A DNA stretch of 64,000 nucleotides from positions 1,249,692 to 1,313,691 of the forward strand of contig NC_087076.1 of NCBI RefSeq assembly GCF_026151205.1. Reading direction: 5' to 3'. This DNA is from Bolinopsis microptera (Eukaryota; Ctenophora; Tentaculata; Lobata; Bolinopsidae). Positions 34,796 through 44,711 of the stretch are shown here, one piece after another (position 1 is the first letter of the stretch; each line of letters opens with the position of its first letter). Position numbers and translations under genes: made by a program. Below the pieces are notes generated by a model that did not search any database, was not told where the DNA came from, and saw only the letters and a list, made by a program, of their open reading frames with translations.

Positions 34796-36856
34796 TTAAT
34801 CTCCCTCCCTTGCCTGGGAGTTTTTTATGACCATAGAGAGCAGTGATTTTGATTCATCGACCATTTTCTCTCTTTGTCCAATTAACCATTTCACGTGAAG
34901 CAACACATCAGCTGAAAGTCTGTACTTCTTATGCTTCTCATCTTCCAGAACGTTGACCCAAATTGCAACAGGTCTGACAAAGCACATGAATATGAATATG
35001 AAAAAGAACACTATGTCTGCAATTAGCTTAGCTGTTTCGATGTAGACTGTCACAGCAAATTCAAGATAAAAGTTTCCTCCAAGCAGAACAGAAATGATGG
35101 CAGGTATCTTTATGACAAATGGAATATGAATGAAGCACAACACTAATGCTGGAATATCGAAGATAAGAAACAAAAAATGTTTAAGAACATTTTTTCTAAT
35201 CTTCATACCATTAACTGTAAAAATGGATAGCTTCTCTGTGATCTGTACATTTTCTTTGTCATCATCTTTACGTTTGGGAGAAAGTGAGCTTTTGATTGAA
35301 GAGAGTAATGGGTAGGCTCTCCAAAGAGTACCAATGATAATCAAACCTGTCAAACTACAGAGCAGATCAGCAAACAATAGGACGAAGTTGGTGACACAAA
35401 CTGTCCAGATTTTTAGAGACTTTTTAAACCCATATTGCTTAGAAATTGTACCCGCATCTGCTTTCAATGTTTCTTTTCGTACTTTCCTCAAATCGTACAC
35501 CAAAAATGGCAGCCTCCACAAACTTACTGTAATGACTATTGTGAGAAAGATGGATGCAATATCACAGGCAATTACTGCATATGCTGCAATGAGTAGCTTT
35601 CTTTCATGCATTTGACGCCCTTTTGAGCTTTTGTATTCTTTTCCATCCTGACCAACAAGTAATCTTGATTTGAACCCAGATAAGTATTGAACCAATCTCC
35701 ATGGTATAATTGGAAAAAAGACTACAAGTAGAATGAAAGCAAATATGCATGGCAAGTCCATGAAGAAGTACAACAAGTTTTGCCAAAACTTCCATCTGAT
35801 GTATGAATATGTCTTGTTCAAACTTAGGTCTCTGGTTGTAAACGTCTTTGTGCAATTAGACAAGAAGAATACGATTCTCCATGAAAATATAGTGGTGATC
35901 ATGGCCGGTACAGATGAAAGATCTAAAACTAAGCTCCATGTTTGTTTGATGATCACACCTTTCATTTTAAGATCAATTTCATTGGCACGTTCCACATCCT
36001 CATTCGGTTCATGCAATTCCTCCTGTAGCTCTAGCTGTGTGCTTTCAGGAGTTTGTGACTCTAACTCCAGAGGTGTCTCTTCAGAAATGTTCTCTTCTAA
36101 CTCCTCTGACTCTAGGTGTGTTACTTCAGGAGCTTCCTGAACGTTGGTAACTTCAGGTTGCTCCTCCAAGTCCAGCTCTACCTTTTCGGGAGTTTGGTTA
36201 TTATTTGAAACTTCTCTTTTGGCAAAGTATATTTTCTTGATCTTTTTTAGAATTATTGGTGCACGCCAGGAAAGCATCAGTATTATAACAAAAGGAAGAG
36301 CTAAGATGTCACACACCAGGTGTAAAAACTGACACACAATCAGAAACTTGACAGTTCTTTCTTTTTTATCGCATTTTGAGAATAGGTTGAAACATCTGAT
36401 ACATCTCCAAGACACTGTAAGGCAGATAGTAAATGGGATTGAAAGAATGTCAAAAAGGAGAAGGACGAAATGCTTCAAAATTCTGCCCCTAACCTCCCAT
36501 CCTTCCCAGCGATACTTTTCAAATTCATTGTGCTTCACTATCCCAGCATAAACTAAGTAAATTCTCCAAGGGCAGAGAATGTAAAAAGGTAATGAGATTA
36601 AGAGTGGAAGATCCAAAATGAAAATCAAAAGCTGCCATAATCCAACATACTTCCACCTCCATCTGACTTTACCTCCTCCATTTAAAAGGCCATCGATAAC
36701 ACCAGGGATTCTTATAATAGTGCAACAAGCCACTAAAATGAGTGCTAAGCCTAAAAGATCCAATAGTCTTTCTCCTAGAAATTCAAGGAACTTTCCAAGA
36801 GTGATGCACGTTTTCTTGACCACATAACTGACACATGCTATAACCGGATCATCCAT
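34796..36856 (-). CDS. Trp-Arg-repeat multi-pass membrane protein (N-terminal part; unrecognised family)
   Basis: The 686 residues contain about seven copies of one module: a hydrophobic segment leading to D-(I/L), a second hydrophobic segment, then W-R. Examples: DILSIPFTICLTVSWR, DILALPFVIILMLSWR, DLSSVPAMITTIFSWR, DIASIFLTIVITVSLWR, DLLCSLTGLIIIGTLWR. A Glu-rich loop with repeated PEVT/PE(S)TQLEL phrases (about residues 215-290) divides modules 3 and 4. The start at 36856 is the first ATG of the frame; TATTTTTCAG, a good acceptor, lies about 85 bases upstream. The stop at 34796-34798 falls 20 bases after an A6 run (ATAAAAAAC), where a one-base shift would enter the next long frame. Function unknown; a repeat-built integral membrane protein is all that can be said. 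Confidence 0.8.
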   Translation of the reverse strand: MDDPVIACVSYVVKKTCITLGKFLEFLGERLLDLLGLALILVACCTIIRIPGVIDGLLNGGGKVRWRWKYVGLWQLLIFILDLPLLISLPFYILCPWRIYLVYAGIVKHNEFEKYRWEGWEVRGRILKHFVLLLFDILSIPFTICLTVSWRCIRCFNLFSKCDKKERTVKFLIVCQFLHLVCDILALPFVIILMLSWRAPIILKKIKKIYFAKREVSNNNQTPEKVELDLEEQPEVTNVQEAPEVTHLESEELEENISEETPLELESQTPESTQLELQEELHEPNEDVERANEIDLKMKGVIIKQTWSLVLDLSSVPAMITTIFSWRIVFFLSNCTKTFTTRDLSLNKTYSYIRWKFWQNLLYFFMDLPCIFAFILLVVFFPIIPWRLVQYLSGFKSRLLVGQDGKEYKSSKGRQMHERKLLIAAYAVIACDIASIFLTIVITVSLWRLPFLVYDLRKVRKETLKADAGTISKQYGFKKSLKIWTVCVTNFVLLFADLLCSLTGLIIIGTLWRAYPLLSSIKSSLSPKRKDDDKENVQITEKLSIFTVNGMKIRKNVLKHFLFLIFDIPALVLCFIHIPFVIKIPAIISVLLGGNFYLEFAVTVYIETAKLIADIVFFFIFIFMCFVRPVAIWVNVLEDEKHKKYRLSADVLLHVKWLIGQREKMVDESKSLLSMVIKNSQAREGD

Positions 36857-37588
36857 TCCTTTTGATTCATTGAACAGCTCCGGGTAACCACATTATTTGG
36901 ACTTCGATGATCCAAGAAATCAGTTCAACATCCTAGATTACTGAAAAATAGGAGTTAGGTTAGTTATTTCAATATAAGAATTCATTTTGTATGACTACAA
37001 CCTGAATCATCAATTGTAAAGAGGAATCATTTATCTATATCAGAGATAAGGCCCACCATGCCACCCACAGCAATAATTGTATTATTAAACATGGATATAG
37101 AGGGGTATATATAAATAGTAAGTAATGTGTCTCCATGGTGTCTATAGATATTTTAGAAAGGCAAGCTCTCGACCCACTTCTAAGAGAACTTAAGAGGGAA
37201 GAAGCCTTATATCTCATTTCATTAGGTTATCTTAAATTATTATAGATAATCACTTGTTTCCTGTAAGCATGTGAAATGTGATATCTGGACACCTGAAGAT
37301 TCAGAACTTACCTTTCGATCCAGTTCATTCTTATTTTGGTAAGTATTGGTTTTTATCTATAGACACATTTTATGTTTGATGTTATTCTATACATATTCTC
37401 TCATTAGGATATTCCATGATTGATATTTACTTGTTTGTAATTGATAATTAATATCTATTTATTTCAGCTTCATTAACATCATTTGAACTGCGTTTCATTC
37501 CGTGCACACTTTGAAACCATTTATTTATTTATCTACGATATTATGTTTTTTATTTTGTTGTGTATTCTGTGTAAAATTATCTCTATCC
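36857..37588. other. Spacer upstream of the membrane-protein gene
   Basis: It contains the likely 5' UTR and promoter of the minus-strand gene, with a splice-acceptor-like TTTTTCAG at 36941-36948. Nothing else is recognised. Confidence 0.4.
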
Positions 37589-37754
37589 CGGTTGTTGCGA
37601 CAAGTGAAAATGCTCTTATTAGGGAAAGGAGTTTACTCGACGTTTCAATGTAACTACATCGTATTCATGATCTCAAATTATTTGTTATATAATAGTGTTG
37701 AAAGTATTAAAATTATTTCCCTAATAAGAGCATTTTCACTTGTCGCAACAACCG
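37589..37754. mobile_element. Hairpin MITE with perfect 39-bp inverted arms
   Basis: The 39 bases from 37589 (CGGTTGTTGCGACAAGTGAA ...) recur exactly inverted at 37716-37754, around an 88-bp loop. Perfect identity of the arms suggests a recent insertion. No target duplication can be fixed, because the flanks are TATCTC/GAGATA, which may be extra arm. Confidence 0.8.
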
Positions 37755-38565
37755 AGATAAAGATAAAGACATTACAACAATGCGACTCATAAATAATACT
37801 CCAATCCGGATTTTAAATTATTTGGTTGTATAACTTTTATATAACTGATTGGGATCTGACACATGTAATTTGTTAATGATTTTTCTAATTTCTAATTTCT
37901 AGTTTCTAATTTCTAATTTAAGAGTCGATATCAACAAGCAAGAAGGGGTTGCCATCATGTTTAGTCTTTTCTTACGCTCTCATCACAAATAACAAACACA
38001 TTTATCATATCATGTCATTGATACCTGTACAAGACATAATAATAACAATAAAAAACTTTAAAAAACCTTGACCTCCGAAATACCAATACAAAGGTAACTC
38101 AGTGCTAATAAATTAGATATAAATTTGGAGCCAGTTCTTTAAACTGGCTTACTTATACTACCTAAAGGGTGTTTATAAATTTTATCTAGTTTTCTATTGA
38201 ATTTATATCGAATTTTTGTATAGGGTAATTTTTATATTATGTGTATATTGTTTGAATAATTCTCAGTGCTAATAAACAAAACTCTTATACTATGCCACTT
38301 AACACAAAACATAGTATACAGCTTAGTGTAAAATAAACGTTATCTCTGATATGATATCCAAAAGTTCATCAGTGCTTACTATACTGAAAACTCAGAAACT
38401 TATGTCACACCAGTTATCAGACAAGGCATAAAAGAAGCGTGGTAATAAATAAGGTGCAGGTTATATCTCCACCGAAAGCACATCCAATTTGATACGTATG
38501 AAAAATGTCTACAACTGACTTAATTCTGCACTAAGTTGGCGATATGCGACCTGGATCGGAAATTG
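37755..38565. other. AT-rich spacer
   Basis: Only low-complexity text (for example TCTAATTTCTAATTTCTAGT at about 37890) was seen; no gene or element is recognised. Confidence 0.4.
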
Positions 38566-39080
38566 ACGGCGTCAACCGTTCCAGATCGTTGCTCTGCGAC
38601 TAAATAATTTTAGTTATATTGACTGTTAATATTTTTAAATTTTATAAAATTTATTTTAAATTTTGTCATTTGTATTTCAAAAATTATGTTGAGTTTTTAA
38701 TATGTAATATGACGTAAAATTATTATTATTTCCGTACAGCCTAAGTATGCGCGTTTAAAGGACCATGATCAATATGAACATGCTAGCTTTTTTATTTTGT
38801 TAGTCGGGTGGCATTTTGGGTTGTACTGCATGGACATAACAAGTTTATTATCGGATTTCTACTTATATTTATTATGGTATTATTATTTATTGTAATGGCA
38901 ATCAAATATAAATTTGTTTTTTCTTTTTTAATTTTATACGCGCGGCAGTGCAAACTTATAGTGCAATGCGTTATTGTGCCGCGACGCGCACTCAATTATG
39001 CTTCTCGCAACAACGCTAGATCGGCAAAATGCGCTACTGTGCCTCGCCCGCGAGCTGCGATGAATTGATATCGTCAACTA
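38566..39080 (+). repeat. GC-rich dispersed repeat, second locus
   Basis: 38938-39080 matches 9895-10030 (CGCGCACTCAATTATGCTTC, CTAGATCGGCAAAAT, GAGCTGCGATGAATTGA). 38566-38606 matches 9693-9740 inverted. The outer blocks thus occur in both loci but in different relative orientation, which argues for a mobile family with rearranged ends. Confidence 0.5.
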
Positions 39081-39629
39081 AGTGCAGACCAGTATATAGT
39101 GTATTGCCCTTAGAAAAATCCGGAGAGTATGTAAAATTACTTTAGCAGCGGAGAGTTGGGCAATGATCGAAGCAGTGGAAACATGTGAATTGATCCAAGC
39201 TCAGCTGAGTGAGATCATGGAATTAAACGGAATTAAACGGAATTAAACGTAAAGTTGTCGGAGATGGCACTAACACCATCGTCTCGACTAGACATGAATG
39301 AATAACATATCTAGAGTAAGTAAAATTCGAGATTCAAGAATCATGAAAATTTAAAACAAAATTACTTAAAATTTAACTCCCGTACAAACAACCGAAATAG
39401 AAATAATTGCTGAAATAATAATTTAACATAAGAGGAAGTAGTAAAAGGCAACTTCAATGGTCACTAAACTGCGATATTAGTATTCAAGTCCACAAAAGAC
39501 ACATTCATACTCAAACAGTCCTCCCACTCACAGTCACAACGTACTGGAAACAGTAATCACTAGTGTTCCATGCTCGTACAACAGATCGTGAAATCTGCAT
39601 AATGATGGTTGATCTGATCTCATGTTATC

Positions 39630-39872
39630 TGGAAAACTTGATGTCATTGTAATGACTGATTGCAAATCTCTACATGATGCTATCCAAACCTCGAAAAATG
39701 TTGATGACAAGGGATATATTGAGGATACCAATAGCTTGCCTGAGACAGCGAGTGAACAATAGTATATAGTATATAGTGAAATGACAGTTCGTTGGATTTC
39801 AACAAAGAAACAGCTAATTGCAGATTGTTTGACTGAAGCTGGAGCTCCAACTTCACTGCTACGGGAGGTACG
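39630..39872 (+). mobile_element. Fossil fragment of a Ty1/copia-type LTR retrotransposon (RNase H end)
   Basis: A short stretch resembles the last part of a copia-type pol polyprotein, the RNase H region. It is a small, broken fragment with no LTRs or other domains recognised nearby, and it looks old. It is treated only as a fossil. Confidence 0.6.
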
Positions 39873-40076
39873 TATTGTCGTCAGGAGAATTTGACAATGA
39901 ACTGTTTAGAATTGTATTCCAATAATAAACATTGTATTCAAAGTTTTTAATATTGTGTGTGAAGGATTTTAATAATCTTAATAATTTGAAACTTAAAGAA
40001 GTTAAAAGAGTGAATATATATTGGTATTTGTGATTTATATAATGTGTTCGTTTAGAACGATTTTCTATTACATGTT

Positions 40077-40780
40077 GTGCATGTATCCACAAAGAGGGAA
40101 GTTATTACTCTAAACAATGTAGTAATAAAGCAAGTCAAAAAGGTGAAGTTTCTTGGTGTTATTATTGATGATCAGCTTAAATGGGATGCTCATATACGGT
40201 CGCTCAACACAAAGCTGAAATGTGAAAGTGGGAAAATTTGTAGAATACGGCACATTATTCCAGAAAAACTCTACAAAGAACTGTACTACACACTATTTGA
40301 ATCACACTTGCGATTTGGGATATCAGTATGGGGTGGCCTTAGTAACAACAGGCTTGAACCAATATTTATCACTCAGAAGAAATGTGTTAGAATACTATTT
40401 GGTAACCGAGAGGCGTACTTAGAAAAGTTTAGAACTTGTGCTAGAACACGAAGTAAAGACAAGCAAAAATTAGGAAGCGACTTCTATGAAAAACAGCACA
40501 CAAAACCGCTATTTAAGAAAAATGGTTTACTAACCATACACAGTTCAAAATCAATAAATTAGAATCCCCAGTCCCACTCCTAAATCTATTTCACAGATCA
40601 TCAAGACGTGCTGATCGATTCATCACTCCAACCCCATCCACCTCCTTCATATATCAATCGACAAAAATGTGGAACGATTGTAGAAACACTGAGCCTAGCA
40701 ATATCAACTTCTCTACATCAACGAACCTTGTAAAATCCACAATAAAAAAGGAGTTACTCGGCATGCAGTCCAGGTAGGAC
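40077..40780 (+). mobile_element. LINE RT C-terminal fragment
   Basis: VKKVKFLGVIIDDQLKWDAH, then YYTLFESHLRFGISVWGG and ITQKKCVRILFG are the typical region after the RT palm of non-LTR elements. A second segment from about 40561 (LLNLFHRSSRRADRFITPTP, KMWNDCRN) is the usual C-terminus but lies in another frame. 5' truncated and frameshifted. No tail repeat is obvious. Confidence 0.75.
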
Positions 40781-42299
40781 GAAATAGATTGGTGTGAACT
40801 GAACTTCGATTCCAACGAACTGAAATTCTAATGTCTACTCAATGAAGATATGCTGAGCGCTAAAGCCGATTGAAATGTTAATGTCTAAAGTATAAAATTT
40901 CGGCGGTCACGCCGCGCATTTTGCGCGCCGCGCTGTGCCGCTATTTTTGGCCCATCTTATCAGATATTATTTACAATGTACTCGCACAGTACATGCAGGG
41001 CATGCCTCAAGATCATATTAGTGTAGGAATCATTATGTTTTCAACAATTCATTATATGTCGAATTCAGCAGTGGGTCCTCTCTTCGTCCGGTTTGTGTGG
41101 TTGTCGCCTGTCTGGACTCTCGTAGTCATGTAATTTTTAATTTTTAATTTCTAATTTGTTATTTTTATTTTTATTTTAATTTTTCAATTTTTAAATGTGT
41201 GTTCTGCTCCGGGACTCGATTACCGTTTCGGCTTTCTTGAGACTGTAAATTTGGAAAGCCAACTATGCGGGGCGCCTGCCCACCGGCACTGAAGAGTGAT
41301 CAAAGAATTAACTAAAATTTCCTAATATAACGATTGAATAGAGTTGTTTAACCGGCGCGGCCATAGGTGTGTGGCCTAGCTTTGGCTGCACACCTATGAC
41401 TGCGCTGTTGCTGGTGGACAGGCGCAGTTTTTGTTGTGCAGTAGTGTTGCAAGAGAATAAAACCAACTTATTATGTACTAAATGGAATCAAGAATATTAT
41501 TGACTATATTTGATAACGATGAATTGTAAATTTCGATCAATTTATATTTTCGGTCTCCAATTATTGAACTGTGGAAGCTGGTTGCCTCAACAATGTTGAC
41601 TATGCATGGTATGACTGAATTGTAAACACGTGATAACTGAACGAAAAATAAATGATGAACATGATTCAAAAACTGTAAACCACCAAATGAATTATCGCTT
41701 AAATTTAAATAAGTATTTAAACAAAAACCATCATGTGCCGTTAAGCAGCAGGGCGCGGCTCATCTGGGCCACAGCAAATCGGCGAAAATGGGTTCGAAAA
41801 AGCCACTATTGGCACTCGAGTCCTTGATCTTTCCGATGGTTCACTGGGGCTTTTGAGCTGCCGTCCTTCAGCTTCTGTAAACTGAAATTACTACCAATCC
41901 AAGTTTGAGGCAATCAGCCGACGCGCGGCTTTTATGGTTATATATGATATGTTTAATCTGTAATAAAGATCAAAATTCAAATTTATTTCTCTAAAAAATT
42001 TGTTTCTCTATTTTTAGAAAGATTATAGTCTTTCTCGTGACACCTTTATTTTATATCTAATATTTTAAATCTTTCAAAGCCTTTTTAAGAAAGAACGGGA
42101 GATTGTGAATTGCTATATATTTGGTTTATATATTTATGATAATCGATATAATATATACTAATTGTGTTCTATTTCAGAATGTACCACAAACATGTTGTCT
42201 GTGGGGTTTGATAATTATTTGTAACAACTGGTGTGTTTCATTGCATAGTGATCCATTTAAAGTTAACAAGCATATGCAATATGATTGCGGTAACATTGC
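40781..42299. other. Element-rich spacer without recognised gene
   Basis: It contains a short hairpin (CATAGGTGTGT ... GCACACCTATG, 41363-41399) and CpG-rich phrases near 40905 (GCGCGCCGCGC) and 41750, resembling other dispersed repeats in the window. No coding region is supported. Confidence 0.4.
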
Positions 42300-43600
42300 T
42301 TTGTTCTTTGTCCTAAAGAGTCTAGTTTACGACCCGGTTGTTAGACCAGAGGAGCTCAAGAACCTTGATCGGTTTGTGGATGATATTTCGGGCCAAGGTA
42401 TGTGGAGAGGTTCTATGATTGGTTTTGAAGAATGGGTAGGGTCATTACGCAGTAAGATGGTTGATAACTATGGCTTAGATATTACATACGAAGTGAAACC
42501 AATCACGGAGTTCATTCAGTTCCTGGACATTCAGTACAAGTTTGTTGGAGGGAGACTCACAACAGATCTGTTTAGGAAACCTACTGACGCCAACAGGTAT
42601 CTTGAATTCTCAAGTTTCCATCCACGACATACCTTCCGGAGTATAGTCTTCTCACAGGCACTTCGATACAGAAGGATAATCAATGATGACGTCTTGCTGG
42701 ATGAGAGATTGGCAGAGCTTCAGTTGTTTTTTGAGCGGACTTCATATCCTAAGCTACTGATATGGTGAGAGAGGTCATCAGTGATGTCAGATCGATACCA
42801 AGAACTTTACAGTACAAGGCAAAGGATCAGGGTCCTCCTTCTTTCACACCATGGATTGTTACATTCGGTGCGGGCTATGAGGAAACCAAGGAAGAGGCTA
42901 AAGAGGCCAGTAACATCATCTTAAATAGCCGTACATGGAGCAGTGAGAACCCTGAGAGGATCCCTAAACTCCAAGTGGTGACCAGGCGAGCCCCTAACTT
43001 AAAGGACACTTTATTCAATAGAAAGAAGGTTGCCTTAGGTTCAGAGTCAAGAACAACTGACCCATGCACCAAACCTGGTGAGAAGAAGAAAGGCAGACCC
43101 TCCCAAACTTGTCACCTTGTTAGTGGCAATTCCATGGTCTCCAATAATGGACACTCAGTCAGAACTCAAGGTGGTAACTGTAAGACACGCAACATTGTGT
43201 ACGGCGCGACGTGCAAACTTTGTACTGTTAATAACGTATACGTGGGAAAAACAGTCACTAGCCTCAGCCAACGTGTGAATGGTCATCGCAGTAAATATTA
43301 TGAGATTTTAGAGGCGAGTAGTAAGGGGAATGTTGAGAGCCACAGAGATTTTGATGACAAGAATGTTTTAGGGGCACATCTTTTTTCAGTTCATAATTTG
43401 AGGGAGGGATCTGATTTCAATGAGAGTTTCCATTTTGATATTTTGTGTTCTACATCCCCAGATAATATTAGAAAGTCAGAACAGTTTTATATTAACAAAT
43501 TGAAGACACTTTATCCGTTTGGCCTGAACAATGTGAATTCCGTTTCTGGAAGCTAATTTTTCATGGTGTCCCGAAATTTATTTTTAAATTGTCCATTTTT
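42300..43600 (+). mobile_element. Second Penelope-like element, 5'-truncated: RT end plus GIY-YIG
   Basis: Plus-strand text starts inside the RT: NLDRFVDDISGQGMWRGSM carries the catalytic DD. ITEFIQFLDIQYKFVGGRLT, LFRKPTDANRYLEFSSFHPR and RTLQYKAKDQGPPSFTPWIV follow. GIY-YIG: RNIVYGATCKLCTVNNVYVG, then KTVTSLSQRVNGHRSKYY. The two long frames (to 42768 and 42762-43556) overlap by seven bases in different registers, so one indel separates RT from nuclease. Residues differ greatly from the copy at 5-9 kb, so this is a different Penelope lineage. Confidence 0.85.
42762..43556 (+). CDS. Linker and GIY-YIG endonuclease of the second Penelope-like element
   Basis: A 264-residue open frame. It starts with the post-RT phrase REVISDVRSIPRTLQYKAKD, has a charged linker with a Cys-rich stretch, then the GIY-YIG signature VYGATCKLC...VYVGKTVTSL and Arg-x11-type helix RVNGHRSKYYEIL, and ends SEQFYINKLKTLYPFGLNNV, as GIY-YIG domains of this class do. 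Part of a retroelement relic, although this segment itself is unbroken. Confidence 0.8.
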   Translation: MVREVISDVRSIPRTLQYKAKDQGPPSFTPWIVTFGAGYEETKEEAKEASNIILNSRTWSSENPERIPKLQVVTRRAPNLKDTLFNRKKVALGSESRTTDPCTKPGEKKKGRPSQTCHLVSGNSMVSNNGHSVRTQGGNCKTRNIVYGATCKLCTVNNVYVGKTVTSLSQRVNGHRSKYYEILEASSKGNVESHRDFDDKNVLGAHLFSVHNLREGSDFNESFHFDILCSTSPDNIRKSEQFYINKLKTLYPFGLNNVNSVSGS

Positions 43601-44020
43601 TGTTTATATATGCAGTCTATCAATTTTAGAATTGCGTCTTTTTGATTTAATGAACTACTGCAGACTCCACATTATTATAGTATATGCCATTAATTTTGTT
43701 CCGATTTTAAGCTATTCCATTTCGACGAGATGCTAAATTAATTAATTAATATTTTTTGACTTTACTACATTTTTGATGAGAATTTCTGACATTTTCAACC
43801 TAACCATTGATATTCTCAGATTATGTGACTGATTAAATGCTGAAGATAAAAGAAATATATTCATTTTGCTAAGATTATGTTTGCGTTTCATTGCTCAACA
43901 GCTGTTCGAAGGATCAAATTTAAGAATATGCAATATGATACGGGATACCTATTGTAGGTTTATAACCTACCAGGACGTGCGCCGACGGTAATATTTGAAA
44001 CAAATATAATTTTACGAGTA
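43601..44020. other. Spacer between the Penelope fragment and the TIR element
   Basis: AT-rich. 43963-44020 (TGTAGGTTTATAACCTACCA, then GACGG, GAAACAAATAT, TTTACGAGTA) closely matches 51268-51340. That site either is an empty copy of the insertion site of the adjacent TIR element or contains a shared repeat. Confidence 0.5.
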
Positions 44021-44711
44021 CGGGTATTTGCCTCACAGAATGGCCAAAAAAAAGGAAGGTCTCTCAAAGTCACAAAACACACTTTATTCCAGTTTTTATC
44101 TCATAAGAAGCTAAGTTGACACTCATATTTTTCTTCCCGGGGGTTCATTTAATCTCATAACCATTTTTTCTTTGAGAAAAATTGGCCGGAAAATCTTCCT
44201 CGAAAAAAACATGCCTCACAGAATGGCCAAATCTGAATTTCTATAATTTTGTTGATGGAGATACTTTTTAAATTTCTATCACCACACGTTCTTAGAAAAC
44301 CTATTAAGGAATGGGGTAATAACCTAAAACTCACGAAAAAACTGAGCTGTGAAAAATTATTTCACAAAAAAGAAAAAATGCCTGACAAAATGGCAACAAA
44401 AAAAAAGAAAACGAGAAAATTTTATTTTTCTAAAACCTTTGGCTCTTGTTTCAGGCATGCTGCTGGTATTAATATGCCTTGTTAACACCCCCATATAGGT
44501 GAAATTTCTTAGAACTGAATAAAAAGGGCATAATTTCCTACACCAAAAATGGCCATTTTGTGTGGCGTTGTTCATATTCCCTGATTTCATGATTTATAAC
44601 CTTCATTCGGCTGTAAAAACACTCCATCTGGGGTGTTATTGTATAATAAATAGCTTGTGAATACTTTAGACTTATGGTTTCATTGAATAAAAGGAGTTTT
44701 AAATTTTGGCC

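Noticed and set aside
34810-34830. Classical -1 frameshift at A AAA AAC joining the two membrane-protein frames
   Set aside because: The -1 frame closes after about 27 codons; the long downstream frame is in the +1 register.
35733-36140. Ser-rich 135-codon plus-strand frame
   Set aside because: Antisense of the Glu-rich loop of the membrane protein; the Ser-rich composition is a reading artefact.
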